DNA of 64,000 bases from assembly GCA_047967505.1 (NCBI GenBank), contig CM106540.1; one strand, written 5' to 3'. The notes under the pieces were generated by a model. It made no database searches. It worked only from the letters and a program-made list of their open reading frames with translations, and was not told where the DNA came from. The DNA is from Dipteris shenzhenensis (Eukaryota; Polypodiophyta; Polypodiopsida; Gleicheniales). Below, piece after piece: positions 11,376 to 27,000 of the stretch (positions are counted from its first letter, which is position 1; each line of letters starts with the position of its first letter). Made by a program: the position numbers and the translations under genes.

Positions 11376-14300
11376 CCTAGCAGTGTGTTTTTTTAACGGA
11401 TGTGCATGACACTAGAGCAAAAATAGTATTTAATGCTCGAACGACCATGCAAAGGATATCCGATGGGCACAATAATTTTACTACACCACAACTTAGGTGG
11501 TATTGAAATGTTCTCAAAGAGGCACACCCATCCGATAAGTACTTGGTCAAATAACACACATAAGGGTGTTTTTTTTCACGGATGTGCATATCACTCGGGA
11601 AAAGATGGTGTATAATGCGTGATCGACGATGCAAAGCATATCCGATGGTGACAAAACTTTGCACGCACCTCAAGGTAGTTGAAACGGACTTGCGTGCAAA
11701 GTGGAGCCCCCATCTGATAAGTACTTGTTTGAATAACACACCTACGGCCGTGTTTTTATATGGTTGTGCATGATCCTAAGGCAAAAACGGAGTTTTATGC
11801 TTGATCGACAATGCAAAGCATATCCGATGGGCACAATACTTTGCACACACCTTCAACTAGGTGGAATTGACTTACATAGAAAGTGGCATACCCATCCCAT
11901 AAGTGCTTGATCGGATAACATACCTAGCAGCGTGTTTTTTTTACGGATGTGCATGACACTAGAGCAAAAATAGTATTTAATGCTCGATCGACCATGCAAA
12001 GCATATCCGATGGGCACAATACTTTTCCTACGCCTTAACCTAGGTGGTATTGAAATTTTCTTAAAGAGGCACACCCATCCGATAAGTACTTGGTCAGATA
12101 ACATACCTAAGGGCATGTTTTTTTGTGGATGTGCATATCACTACGGGAAAAACGTTGTATAATGCGTAATCGACCATGCAAAGCATATCCGATGGTTACA
12201 ATACTTTGCACGCATCTCAACCTAGTTGAAACAGAGTAGCGTGCAAACTGGAGCCCCCATCCGGTAAGTACTTGTTTGATTAACACACTTCGGACCGTGT
12301 TTTTTCATGGTTGTGCATGACACTAAGGCAAAAACGGTGTTTTATGCTTGATCGACAATGCAAAGCATATGCGATGGGCACAATACTTTGCACACACCGT
12401 CAAATAGGTGGAGTTGACTTACATGTAAAGTGGCACACCCATCCCATAAGTGCATGATCGGATAACATACCTAGCAGCATGTTTTTTTTACAGATGTGCA
12501 TGACACTAGAGTAAAAATAGTATTTAATGCTCGATCGACCATGCAAAGGATATCCGATGGGCACAATAATTTTCCTACACTACAAACTAGGTGTTCTTGA
12601 AATGTTCTCAAAGAGGCACACCCATCTGATAAGTAGTTGGTCAGATAACACACCTAAGGGCATGTTTTATTGCGGATGTGCATATCACTCGGGAAAAAAT
12701 GGTGTATAATGCGTGATCGACCATGCAAAGCATATCCGATGGTCACAATACTTTGCACGCACCTCAACGTAGTTGAAACGGACTTGCGTACAAAGTGGAG
12801 CCCCCATCCGATAAGTACTTGTTTGAATAAGACACCTATGGCCGTGTTTTTCCATGGTTGTGCATGACACTAAGGCAAACACGTTGTTTTATGCTTGATC
12901 GGCAATCCAAAGCATATCGGATGGGCACATTACTTTGCACACACCTTCAACTAGGTGGAATTGACTTACATGCAAAGTGGCACCCCCATCCCATAAGTGC
13001 TTGACCGGATAAGATACCTAGCAGCGTGTTTTTTTACAGATGTGCATGACACTAGAGCAAAAATAGTATTTATTGCCCGATCGATCATGCAAAGGATATC
13101 CGATGGGCACAACACTTTTTGTATGCCTCAACCTAGGTGGTATTGGAATGTTCTCAAAGAGGCACACCCATCCGATTAGTACTTGGTCAGATAACACACC
13201 TAAGGGCGTGTTTTTTTGCGGATGTGCATATCACTCGGGAAAAGATGGTGTATAATGCGTAATCGACCATGCAAAGCATATCTGATGGTGACAATACTTT
13301 GCACGCACCTCAACTTAGGTGAAATGGACTTGCATGCAAAGTGGAGCCCCCATTCGATAAGTACTTGTTTGAATAACACACCTACAGCCGTGTTTTTATA
13401 TGGTTGTGCATGACACTAAGGCAAAAATGGTGTTTTATGCTTGATCGACAATGCAAAGCATATCCGATGGGCACAATACCTTGCACACACCTTCAACTAG
13501 GTTGATTTGACTTATATGCAAAGTGGCATTCCCATCGCATAAGTAGTTGATCGGATAACACACCTAGCAGCGTGTTTTTTTCCAGATGTGCATGACACTA
13601 AGGGAAAAATGGTATTTAATGCTCGATCGACCATGCAAATCATATCCGATGGGCACAATACTTTTCCTACGCCTTAACCTAGGTGGTATTGGAATGTTCT
13701 AAAGAGGCACACCCATCTGATAAGTACTTGGTCAGATAACATACCTAAGGGCGTGTTTTTTTACGGATGTGCATATCACTATGAGAAAAACGTTGTATAA
13801 TGTGTAATCGACCATGCAGAGCATATCCAATGGTGACAATACTTTGCATGCATCTCAACCTAGTTGAAACGGACTTGCGTGAAAACTGGAGCCCCCATCC
13901 GATAAGTACTTGTTTGATTAACACACTTAGGACCGTGTTTTTTCATGGTTGTGCATGACACTAAGCCGAAAACGGTGTTTTATGCTTGATCGACAATGCA
14001 AAGCATATGCGATGGGCACAATACTTTGCACACACCTTCAACTAGGTGGAATTGACTTACATGCAAAGTCGCACACCCATCTCATAAGTGCTTGATCGGA
14101 TAACATACCTAGCAGCGTGTTTTTTTAACGGATGTGCATGACACTAGAGCAAAAATAGTATTTAATGCTCGATCGACCATGCAAAGGATATCCGATGGGC
14201 ACAATAATTTTACTACACCACAACCTAGGTGGTATTGAAATGTTCTCAAAGAGGCACACCCATCCGATAAGTACTTGGTCAAATAACACACATAAGGGCG

Positions 14301-17300
14301 TGCTTTTTTGCAGATGTGCATATCACTCGGGAAAAAATGGTGTATAATGCATGATCGACCATGCAGAGCATATCCGATGGTGACAATACTTTGCACGCAC
14401 CTCGAGGTAGTTGAAACGGACTTGCGTGCAAAGTAAAGCCCCCATCCGATAAGTACTTGTTTGAATAACAGACCTACGGCCGTGTTTTTATATGGTTGTG
14501 CATGACACTAAGGCAGAAACGGTGTTTTATGCTTGATCGACAATGCAAAGCATATCCGATGGGCACAATACCTTGCACACACCTTCAACTAGGTGGAATT
14601 GACTTACATGCAAAGTGGCTTTCCCATCGCATAAGTACTTGATCGGATAACACACCTAGCAGCATGTTTTTTTACGGATGTGCATGGCACTAAGGCAAAA
14701 ATGGTATTTAATGCTCGATCAACCATGCAAAGCATATCCGATGGGCATAATACTTTTCCTATCCCTTAACCTAGGTGGTATTGAAATGTTCTTAAAGAGG
14801 CACACCCGTCCGATAAGTACTTGGTCAGATAACATACCTAAGGGCGTGTTTTTTTGTGGATGTGCATATCACTACGGAAAAATGTTGTATAATGCGTAAT
14901 CGACCATGCAGAGCATATCCGCCGATGGTGACAATACTTTGAATGCATCTAAACCTAGTTGAAACGGACTTGCGTGCAAACTGGATCCCCCATCTGATAA
15001 GTACTTGTTTGATTAACACAATTCGGATCGTGTTTTTTCATGGTTGTGCATGACACTAAGCCAAAAACGGTGTTTTATGCTTGATCGACAATGCAAAGCA
15101 TATCCGATGGGCACAATACTTTGCACACACCTTCAACTAGGTGGAGTTGACTTACATGGAAAGTGGCATACCCATCCCATAAGTACTTGATCGGATAACA
15201 TACCTAGCAACGTGTTTTTTTAACAGATGTGCATGACACTAGAGCAAAAATAGTATTTAATGCTTGATCGACCATGCAAAGGATATCCGATGGCCACAAT
15301 GCTTTTCCCACACCACAACCTAGGTGGTATTGAAATGTTCTCAAAGAGGCACACCCATCCGATAAGTACTTGGTCAGATAACATACCTAAGGGCGTGTTT
15401 TTTTGCGGATGTGCATATCACTAGGGAAAAAACGGTGTATAATGTGTGATCAACCACGCAAATCATATACGATGGTGACAATACTTTGCACGCTCTTCAA
15501 CATAGTTGAAAATGACTTGCGTGCAAAGTGTAACCCCCATCCGATAAGTACTTGTTTGATTAACACACTTGGGACCGTGTTTTTTAATGGTTGTGCATGA
15601 CACTAAGGCAAGCACGTTGTTTTATGCTTGATCGACAATGCAAAGCATATCCGATGGGCACAATACTTTGCACACACCTTCAACTAGATAAAATTGACTT
15701 ACATGAAAAGTGGCACTCCCATCCCATAAGTGCTTGATCAGATAACATACCTAGCAGCGTGTCTTTTTACAGATGTGCATGACACTAGAGCAAAAATAGT
15801 ATTTAATGCTCGATCGACCATGCAAAGGATATCCGATGGGCACAATAATTTTCCTACACCACAACCTAGGTGGTTTTGAAATGTTCTCAAAGAGGCACAC
15901 CCATCCGATAAGTACTTGGTCAGATAACACACCTAAGGGCGTGTTTTTTGCGGATGTGCATATCACTCGGGAAAAAATGGTGTATAATGCGTGATCGACC
16001 ATGCAAAGCATATCCGATGGTGACAATACTTTGAACACACCTCAAGGTAGTTGAAATGGACTTGCGTGCAAAGTGGAGCCACCATCCGATAAGTACTTGC
16101 TTGAATAACACACCTACGGCCGTGTTTTTATATGGTTGCACATGACACTAAGGCAAAAATGGTGTTTTATGCTTGATCGACAATGCAAAGCATATCCGAT
16201 GGGCACAATACCTTGCACACACCTTCAACTAGGTGGAATTGGCTTACATGCAAAGTGGCATTCCCATTGCATACGTACTTGATTGGATAACACACCTAGC
16301 AGCGCGCTTTTTTACAGATGTGCATGACACTAAGGCAAAAATGGTATTTAATGCTCGATCGACCATGCAAAGCATATCCGATGGGCACAATACTTTTCCT
16401 ACGCCTTATCCTAGGTGGTATTGAAATGTTCTTAAAGAGGCACACCCATCCGATAAGTACTTGGTCAGATAACATGCCTAAGCGCATGTTTTTTTGCGGA
16501 TGTGCATATCACTACGGGAAAAACATTGTATAATGCGTAATCGACCATGCAGAGCATATCCGATGGTGACAATACTTTGAACACATCTCAACCTAGTTGA
16601 AACGGACTTGCATGCAAACTGGAGCCCCCATCCGGTAAGTACTTGTTTGATTAACACACTTAGGACCGTCTTTTTCATGGTTGTGCATGACACTAAGCCA
16701 AAAACGGTGTTTTATGCTTGATCGACAATGCAAAGCATATGTGATGGGCACAATACTTTGCACACACCTTTAACTAGGTGGAATTGAATTACATGCAAAC
16801 TGGCACACCCATCCCTTAGTTGCTTGATCGGATAACATACCTAGTAGCGTGTTTTTTTTACGGATGTGCATGACACTAGAGCAAAAATAGTATTTAATGC
16901 TCGATCGACCATGCAAAGGATATCCGATGGGCATAATAATTTTCCTACACCGCAACCTAGGTGGTATTGAAATGTTCTTAAAGAGGCACACCCACCCGAT
17001 AAGTACTTGGTCAGATAACACACGTAAGGGCATGTTTTTTTGCGGATGTGCATATCACTCGGGAAAAAATGGTGTATAATGCGTGATCGACCATGCAAAG
17101 CATATCCGATGGTGACAATACTTTGCACGCACCTCAAGGTAGTTGAAACGGACTTGCGTACAAAGTGGAGCCCCCAATCCGATAAGTACTTGTTTGAATA
17201 ACACACCTACGGCCGTGTTTTTATATGGTTGTGCATGACACCTAGGCAAAAACGGAGTTTTATGCTTGATCGACAATGAAAAGCATATCCGATGGGCACA

Positions 17301-18764
17301 ATACCTTGCCCACACCTTCAACAAGGTGGAATTGACTTACATGCAAAGTGGCATTCCCATCGCATAAGTACTTGATCGGATAACACACCTAGCAGCGTGT
17401 TTTTTTACGGATGTGCATGACATTAAGGCAAAGATGGTATTTAATGCTCGATCGACCATGCAAAGCATATATGATGGGCACAATACTTTTCTTATGCCTT
17501 AACCTAGGTGGTATTGAAATGTTCTTAAAGAGGCACACCAATCCGATAAGTACTTGATCAGATAACATACCTAAGGGCATGTTTTTCTGCGGATGTGCAT
17601 ATCACTAGGGGAAAAACATTGTATAATGCGTAATCCACCATGCAGAGCGTATCCGATGGTGACAATACTGCATCTCAACCTAGTTGAAACAGACTTGCAT
17701 GCAAAGTGGAGCACCCATCCGATACGTACTTGTTTGATTAACACACTTAGGACCATGTTTTTTCATGGTTGTGCATGACACTAAGCCAAAAAGGGTGTTT
17801 TATGCTTGATTGACAATGCAAAGCATATGCGATGGGCACAATACTTTGCACACACCTTCAACTAGGTGGAATTGACTTACATGCAAAGTGGCACACCCAT
17901 CCCATAAGTGCTTGATCGTATAACATACCTAGCAGCGTGTTTTTTTTACGGATGTGCATGACACTAGAGCAAAAATAGTATTTAATGCTCGATCGACCAT
18001 GCAAAGGATATCCGATGGGCACAATAATTTTCCTACACCGCAAACTAGGTGGTATTGAAATGTTCTCAAAGAAGCACATCCATCCGATAAGTACTTGGTC
18101 AGATAACACACCTAAGGGCATGTTTTTTTGCGGATGTGCATATCACTCGGGAAAAAATGGTTTATAATGCGTGATCGACCATGCAAAGCATATCCGATGG
18201 TGACAACACTTTGCACGCACCTCAAGGTAGTTGAAACGGACTTGCGTACAAAGTGGAGCCCCCATCCAATACGTACTTGTTTGAATAACACACCTACGGC
18301 CGTGTTTTTATATGGTTGTGCATGACACTGAGGCAAAAACGGAGTTTTATGCTTGATCGACAATGCAAAGCATATCCGCTGGGCACAATACCTTGCACAC
18401 ACCTTAAACTAGGTGGAATTGACTTACATGCAAAGTGACATTCCCATCGCATAAGTACTTGATCGGATAACACACCTAGCAGCATGTTTCTTTATGGATG
18501 TGCATGACACTAACGGAAAAATGGTATTTAATGCTCGATCGACCATGCAAAGAATATCCGATGGGCACAATACTTTTCCTATGCCTTAACCTAGGTGGTA
18601 TTGAAATGTTCTGAAAGAGGCATTCCCATCGCATAAGTACTTGGTCAGATAACATACCTAAGGGCGTGTTTTTTTGTGGATGTGCATATCACTACGGGAA
18701 AAACGTTGTATAATGCATAATCGACCATGCAGAGCGTATCCGATGGTGACAATACTTTGCACGC

Positions 18765-18800
18765 ATCTCAACCTACTTGCTTGAATAACACACCTACAGC
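18765..18800 (+). repeat. Internal deletion in a C monomer
   Basis: At about 18,776 ATCTCAACCTA is joined to CTTGCTTGAATAACACACC. The middle of the C monomer, including the CCCCC tract, is missing. The two halves also come from different C flavours (ATCTCAACCTA against GAATAACACACC), which fits unequal recombination rather than simple slippage. Confidence 0.7.
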
Positions 18801-20279
18801 CGTATTTTTATATGGTTGTGCATGACACTAAGGCAAAAACGGTGTTTTATGCTTGATCGACAATGCAAAGCATATGTGATGGGCACAATACTTTGCACAC
18901 ACCTTTAACTAGGTGGAATTGACTTACATGCAAACTGGCACACCCATCCCATAAGTGCTTGATTGGATAACATACCTAGCAGCATGTTTTTTTTACGGAT
19001 GTGCACGACACTAGAGCAAAAATAGTATTTAATGCTCGATCGACCATGCAAAGGATATCCGATGGGCATAATAATTTTCCTACACCGCAACCTAGGTGGT
19101 ATTGAAATGTTCTCAAAGAGGCACATGCACCCGATAAGTACTTGGTCAGATAACACACCTAAGGGCGTGTTTTTTTGCGGATGTGCATATCACTCGGGAA
19201 AAAATGGTGTATAATGCGTGATCGACCATGCAAAGCATATTGGATGGTGACAATACTTTGCATGCACCTCAAGGTAGTTGAAACGTACTTGCGTGCAAAG
19301 TGGAGCCCCCAATCCGATAAGTACTTGTTTGAATAACACACCTACGGCCGTGTTTTTATATGGTTGTGCATGACACTAAGGCAAAAACGGTGTTTTATGC
19401 TTGATCGACAATGCAAAGGATATCCAATGGGGACAATACCTTCCACACACCTTCAACTAGATGGAATTGACTTACATGCAAAGTGGCATTCCCATCGCAT
19501 AAGTACTTGATTGGATAACACACCTAGCAGCGTGTTTTTTTACGGATGTGCATGACACTAAGGCAAAAATGGTATTTAATGCTCGATCGACCATGCAAAG
19601 CATATCCGATGGGCACAATATTTTGCCTACGCCTTAACCTAGTTGGTATTGAAATGTTCTTAAAGAGGCACACCCATCCGATAAGTACTTGGTCAGATAA
19701 CATACCTAAGGGCGTGCTTTTTTGCGGATGTGCATATCACTACGGGAAAAACGTTGTATAATGCATAATCGACCATGCAGAGCATATCCGATGGTGACAA
19801 TACTTTGCACCATCTCAACCTAGTTGAAACAGAGTTGCGTGTAAACTGGAGCCCCCATCCGGTAAGTACTTGTTTGATTAACACACTTAGGACCGTGTTT
19901 TTTCATGGTTGTGCATGACACTAAGCCAAAAACGGTGTTTTATGCTTGATCGACAATGCAAAGCATATGCGATGGGCACAATACTGTGCACACACCTTCA
20001 CCTAGGTGGAATTGACTTACATGCAAAGTGGCACACCCATCCCATAAGTGCTTGATCGGATAACATACCTAGCAGCATGTTTTTTTTACGGATGTGCATG
20101 ACACTAGAGTAGAAATAGTATTTAATGCTCGATCGACCATGCAAAGGATATCCGATGGGCACAATAATTTTCCTACACTACAACCTAGGTGGTATTGAAA
20201 TGTTCTCAAAGAGGCACACCCATCCGATAAGTACTTGGTCAGATAACACACCAAAGGGCGTGTTTTTTTGCGGATGTGC

Positions 20280-21045
20280 ATATCACTCGGGAATAAATGG
20301 TGTATAATGCATGATCGACCATGCAAAGCATATCCGATGGCGACAATACTTTGCACGCACCTCAAGGTAGTTGGACTTGCGTACAAAGTGGAGCCCCCAT
20401 CCGATAAGTACTCAAGTGTTTGAATAACACACCTACGGCTGTGTTTTTTCATAGTTGTGCATGACACTAAGGCAAACACCTTGTTTTATGCTTGATCGAC
20501 AATGCAAAGCATATCCGATGGGCACATTACTTTGCACACACCTTCAACTATGTGGAATTGACTTACATGCAAAGTGGCACTCCCATCCCATAAGTGCTTG
20601 ATCGGATAAGATACCTAGCAGCGTGTTTTTTTACAGATGTGCATGACACTAGAGCAAAAATAGTATTTATTGCTCGATCGATCATGCAAAGGATATCCGA
20701 TGGGCACAACACTTTTTGTATGCCTCAACCTAGGTGGTATTAGAATGTTCTCAAAGAGGCACACCCATCCGATAAGTACTTGGTCAGATAACACACCAAA
20801 GGGCGTGTTTTTTTGCGGATGTGCATATCACTCGGGAATAAATGGTGTATAATGCGTGATCGACCATGCAAAGCATATCCGATGGCGACAATACTTTGCA
20901 CGCACCTCAAGGTAGTTGGACTTGCGTACAAAGTGGAGCTCCCATCCGATAAGTACTCAAGTGTTTGAATAACACACCTACGGCTGTGTTTTTTCATAGT
21001 TGTGCATGACACTAAGGCAAACACCTTGTTTTATGCTTGATCGAC
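20280..21045 (+). repeat. Recently duplicated trimer (545 bp offset)
   Basis: Rare variants recur at an exact offset of 545 bp: GGGAATAAATGG (20,289 and 20,834), CCGATGGCGACAATAC, a shortened GGTAGTTGGACTTGCG, AAGTACTCAAGTGTTTG, and CTACGGCTGTGTTTTTTCATAG. No other trimers in the array share this set, so one higher-order unit was duplicated recently. Confidence 0.85.
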
Positions 21046-24000
21046 AATGCAAAGCATATCCGATGGGCACAATACCTTGCACACACCTTCAACTAGGTGG
21101 ATTTGACTTACATGCAAAGTGGCATTCCCATCGCATAAGTAGTTGATCGGATAACACACCTAGCAGCGTGTTTTTTTACGGATGTGCATGACACTAAGGG
21201 AAAAATGGTATTTAATGCTCGATCGACCATGCAAAGCATATCCGATGGGCGCAATACTTTTCCTACACCGTAACCTAGTTGGTATTGAAATGTTCTTAAA
21301 GAGGCATTCCCATCGCATAAGTACTTGTTCAGATAACATACCTAAGGGCATGTTTTTTTGTGGATGTGCATATCACTACGGGAAAAATGTTGTATAATGC
21401 ATAATCGACCATGCAGAGCATATCCGATGGTGACAATACTTTGCACGCATCTCAACCTAGTTGAAACGGACTTGCGTGCAAACTGGAGCCCCCATCCGAT
21501 AAGTACTTGTTTGATTAACCTACTTAGGACCGTGTTTTTTCATGGTTGTGCATGACACTAAGCCAACAACGGTGTTTTATGCTTGATCGACAATGCAAAG
21601 CATATGTGATGGGCACAATACTTTGCACACACCTTTAACTAGGTGGAATTGACTTACATGCAAACTGGCACACCCATCCCATAAGTGCTTGATTGGATAA
21701 CATACCTAGCAGCGTGTTTTTTTTACGGATGTGCATGACACTAGAGCAAAAATAGTATTTAATGCTCGATCGACCATGCAAAGGATATCCGATGGGCATA
21801 ATAATTTTCCTACACCGCAACCTAGGTGTTATTGAAATGTTCTCAAAGAGGCACACCCACCCGATAAGTACTTGGTCAGATAACACACCTAAGGGCGTGT
21901 TTTTTTGCGGATGTGCATATCACTATGGGAAAAAATGGTGTATAATGCGTGATCGACCATGCAAAGCATATTGGATGGTGACAATACTTTGCACACACCT
22001 CAAGGTAGTTGAAACGGACTTGCGTACAAAGTGGAGCCCCCAATCCGATAAGTACTTGTTTGAATAACACACCTACGGCCGTGTTTTTATATGGTTGTGC
22101 ATGACACTAAGGCAAAAACGGTGTTTTATGCTTGATCGACAATGCAAAGCATATCCGATGAGCACAATACCTTGCACACACCTTCAACTAGGTGGAATTG
22201 ACTTACATGCAAAGTGGCATTCCCATCGCATAAGTACTTGATTGGATAACACACCTAGCAGGGTGTTTTTTTACGGATGTGCATGACACTAAGGCAAAGA
22301 TGGTATTTAATGCTCGATCGACCATGCAAAGCATATATGATGGGCACAATACTTTTCCTATGCCTTAACCTAGGTGGTATTGAAATGTTCTTAAAGAGGC
22401 ACACCAATCCGATAAGTACTTGGTCAGATAACATACCTAAGGGCATGTTTTTCTGCGGATGTGCATATCACTACGGGAAAAACATTGTATAATGCGTAAT
22501 CGACCATGCAGAGCGTATCCGATGGTGACAATACTTTGCACGCATCTCAACCTAGTTGAAACGGACTTGCGTGCAAAGTGGAGCGCTCATCCGATAAGTA
22601 CTTGTTTGATTAACACACTTAGGACCGTGTTTTTTCATGGTTGTGCATGACACTAAGCCAAAAACGGTGTTTTAGGCTTGATCGACGATGCAAAGCATAT
22701 GCGATGGGCACAATACTTTGCACACACCTTCAAATAGGTGGAATTGACTTACATGCATAGTGGCACACCAATCCCATAAGTGCTTGATCGGATAACATAC
22801 CTAGCAGCGTGTTTTTTTTACGGATGTGCATGACACTAGAGCAAAAATAGTATTTAATGCTCGATCGACCATGCAAAGGATATCCGATGGGCACAATAAT
22901 TTGCCTACACCGCAACCTAGGTGGTATTGAAATGTTCTCAAAGAGGCACATCCATCCGATAAGTAGTTGGTTAGATAATACACCTAAGGGCGTGTTTTTT
23001 TACGGATGTGCATATCACTCGGGAAAAAATAATGTATAATGCGTGATCGACCATGCAAAGCATATCCCATGGTGGCAATACTTTGCACGCACCTGAAGGT
23101 AGTAAAAACTGACTGGCATGCAAAGTGGAGCCCCCATCTGATAAGTACTTGTTTGAATAACGCACCTACGGCCGTGTTTTTATATGGTTGTGCATGACAC
23201 TAAGGCAAAAACGGTGTTTTATGCTTGATCGACAATGCAAAGCATATCCGATGGGCACAATACCTTGGAAAAACGTTCAACTAGGTGGAATTGACTTACA
23301 TGCAAAGTGACATTCCCATCGCATAAGTACTTGATCGGATAACAGACCTAGCAGCGTGTTTTTTAACGGATGTGCATGACACTAAGGCAAAAATGGTATT
23401 TAATGCTCGATCGACCATGCAAAGCGTATCCGATAAGCACAATACTTTTCCTATGCCTTAACCTAAGTGGTATTGAAATGTTCTTAACGAGGCACACCCA
23501 TCCGATAAGTACTTGGTCAGATAACATACCTAAGGGCATGTTTTTTTGCAGATGTGCATATCACTACGGCAAAAACGTTGTATAATGCGTAATCGACCAT
23601 GTAGAGCATATCCGATGGTGAAAATACTTTGCACACTTCTCAACCTAGTTGAAACGGACTTGCGTGCAAACTAGAGCCCCCATCCGATAAGTACTTGTTT
23701 GATTAACACACTTAGGACCGTGTTTTTTCATGGTTGTGCATGACACTAAGCCAAAAACAGTGTTTTATGCTTGATCGACAATGCAAAGCATATGCGATGG
23801 GCACAATACTTTGCACACACATTCAACTAGGTGGAATTGACTTACATGCAAAGTGGCACACCCATCCCATAAGTGCTTGATCGGATAACATACCTAGCAG
23901 CGTGTTTTTTTTACGGATGTGCATGATACGAGGAAAAATAGTATTTAATATTCGAACGACGATGCAAAGAATATCCGATGGGCACAATACTTTTCCTATG

Positions 24001-27000
24001 CCTAAACCTAGGTGGTATTGAAATGTTCTTAAAGAGGCACACCCATCCGATAAGTACTTGGTCAGATAACATACCTAAGGGCGTGTTTTTTTGTGGATGT
24101 GCATATCACTACGGGAAAAATGTTGTATAATGCATAATCGACCATGCAGAGCATATCGGATGGTGACAATACTATGCACGCATCTCAACCTAGTTGAAAC
24201 AGACTTGCATGCAAACTGGAGCCCCCATCCGATAACTACTTGTTTGATTAACACACTTAGGATCGTGTTTTTTCATGGTTGTGCATGACACTAAGCCAAA
24301 AACGGTGTTTTATGCTTGATCGACAATGCAAAGCATATTCGATGGGCACAATACTTTGCACAAACCTTCAACTAGGTGGAATTGACTTACATGGAAAGTG
24401 GCATATCCATCCCATAAGTGCTTGATCGGATAACATACCTAGCAGCGTGTTTTTTTTACGGATGTGCATGACACTAGAGCAAAAATAGTATTTAATGCTT
24501 GATCGACCATGCAAAGGATATCCGATGGCCACAATACCTTTCCTACACCCCAACCTAGGTGGTATTGAAATGTTCTCAAAGAGGCACACCCATCCGATAA
24601 GTACTTGGTCAGATAACATACCTAAGGGCGTGTTTTTTTGCGGATGTGCATATCACTAGGGAGAAAACGGTGTATAATGCGTGATCGACCATGCAAATCA
24701 TATCCGATGGTGACATTACTTTGCACGCTTCTCAAAGTAGTTGAAGCGGACTTGCGTGCAAAGTGTAACCCCCATTCGATAAGTACTTGTTTGATTAACA
24801 CACCTGGGACCGTGTTTTTTAATGGTTGTGCATGACACTAAGGCAAACACGTTGTTTTATGCTTGATCGACAATGCAAAGCATATCCGATGGGCACAATA
24901 CTTTGCACACACCTTCAACTAGGTGGAATTAACTTACATGCAAAGCGAAACTCCCATCGCATAAGTGCTTGATCGGATAACATACCTAGCAGCGTGTCTT
25001 TTTACAGATGTGCATGACACTAGAGCAAAAATAGTATTTAATGCTCAATCGACCATGCAAAGGATATCCGATGGGCACAATAATTTTCCTACACCACAAC
25101 CTAGGTGGTATTGAAATGTTCTCAAAGAGGCACACCCATCGGATAAGTACTTGGTCAGATAACACACCTAAGGGCGTGTTTTTTGCGGATGTGCATATCA
25201 CTTGGGAAAAAATGGTGTATAATGCGTGATCGACCATGCAAAGCATATCCGATGGTGACAATACTTTGCACACACCTCAAGGTAGTTGAAATGGACTTGC
25301 GTGCAAAGTGGAGCCCCCACCCAATAAGTACTTGTTTGAATAACACACCTACGGCCGTGTTTTTATATGGTTGTGCATGACACTAAGGCAAAAACGGTGT
25401 TTTATGCTTGATCGACAATGCAAAGCATATCCGATGGGCACAATACCTTGTACACACCTTCAACTAGATGGAATTGACTTACATGCAAAGTGGCATTCCC
25501 ATCGCATAAGTACTTGATTGGATAACACACCTAGGAGCGTGTTTCTTTATGGATGTGCATGACACTAAGGCAAAAATGGTATTTAATGCTCGATCGACCA
25601 TGCAAAGCATATCTGATGGGCACAATAGTTTTCCTATGCCTTAACCTAGGTGGTATTGAAATGTTCTTAAAGAGGCACACCCATCGGATAAGTACTTGGT
25701 CAGATAACATACCTAAGGGCGTGTTTTTTTGCAGATGTGCATATCACTATGGGAAAAACGTCATATAATGCGTAATCGACCATGCAGAGCATATCCGATG
25801 GTGACAATACTTTGCACGCATCTCAACCTAGTTGAAACGGACTTGCGTGCAAACTGGAGCCCCCATCCGGTAAGTACTTGTTTGATTAACACACTTAGGA
25901 CCGTGTTTTTTCATGGTTGTGCATGACACTAAGCCAAAAACGGTGTTTTATGCTTGATCGACAATGCAAAGCATATCCGATGGGCACAATACTTTGCACA
26001 CACCTTCAACTAGGTGGAATTGACTTACATGCAAAGTGGCACACCCATCCCATAAGTGCTTGATCGGATAACATACCTAGCAGCATGTTTTTTTAACGGA
26101 TGTGCATGACACTAGAGCAAAAATAGTATTTAATGCTCGATCGACCATGAAAAGGATATCCGATGGGCACAATAATTTTCCTACACCACAACCTAGGTGG
26201 TATTGAAATGTTCTCAAAGAGGCACACCCACCCGATAAGTACTTGGTCAGATAACACACCTAAGGGCGTGTTTTTTTGCGGATGTGCATATCACTAGGAA
26301 AAAAACGGTGTATAATGCGTGATCGACCATGCAAATCATATCCGGCGATGGTGACAATACTTTGCACGCACCTCAAGGTAGTTGAAACGGACAGCTTGCG
26401 TGCAAAGTGGAGCCCCCATTCGATAAGTACTTGTTTGATTAACACACCTAGGATTGTGTTTTTTCATGGTTGTGCATGACACTAAGGCAAAAACGTTGTT
26501 TTATGCTTGATCGACAATGCAAAGCATATCCGATGGGCAGAATACTTTGCACACAACTTCAACTAGGTGGAATTGACTTACATGCAAAGTGGCACTCCCA
26601 TCCCATAAGTGCTTGATTGGATAACATACCTAGCAGCGTGTTTTTTTAACGGATGTGCATGATACTAGAGCAAAAATAGTATTTATTGCTCAATCGATCA
26701 TGCAAAGGATATCCAATGGGCACAACACTTTTTGTACACCTCAGCCTAGGTGGTATTGGAATGTTCTCAAAGAGGCACACCCATCCGATAAGTTCTTGGT
26801 TAGATAACACACCTAAGGGCGTGTTTTTTTGCGGATGTGCATCACTCGGGAAAAAATGGTGTATAATGCGTGATCGACCATGCAAAGCATATCCGATGGT
26901 GACAATACTTTGCACACACCTCAACATAGTTGAAACGGACTTGCGTGCAAAGTGGAGCCCCCATCCGATAAGTACTTGTTTGAATAACACACCTAGGGCT

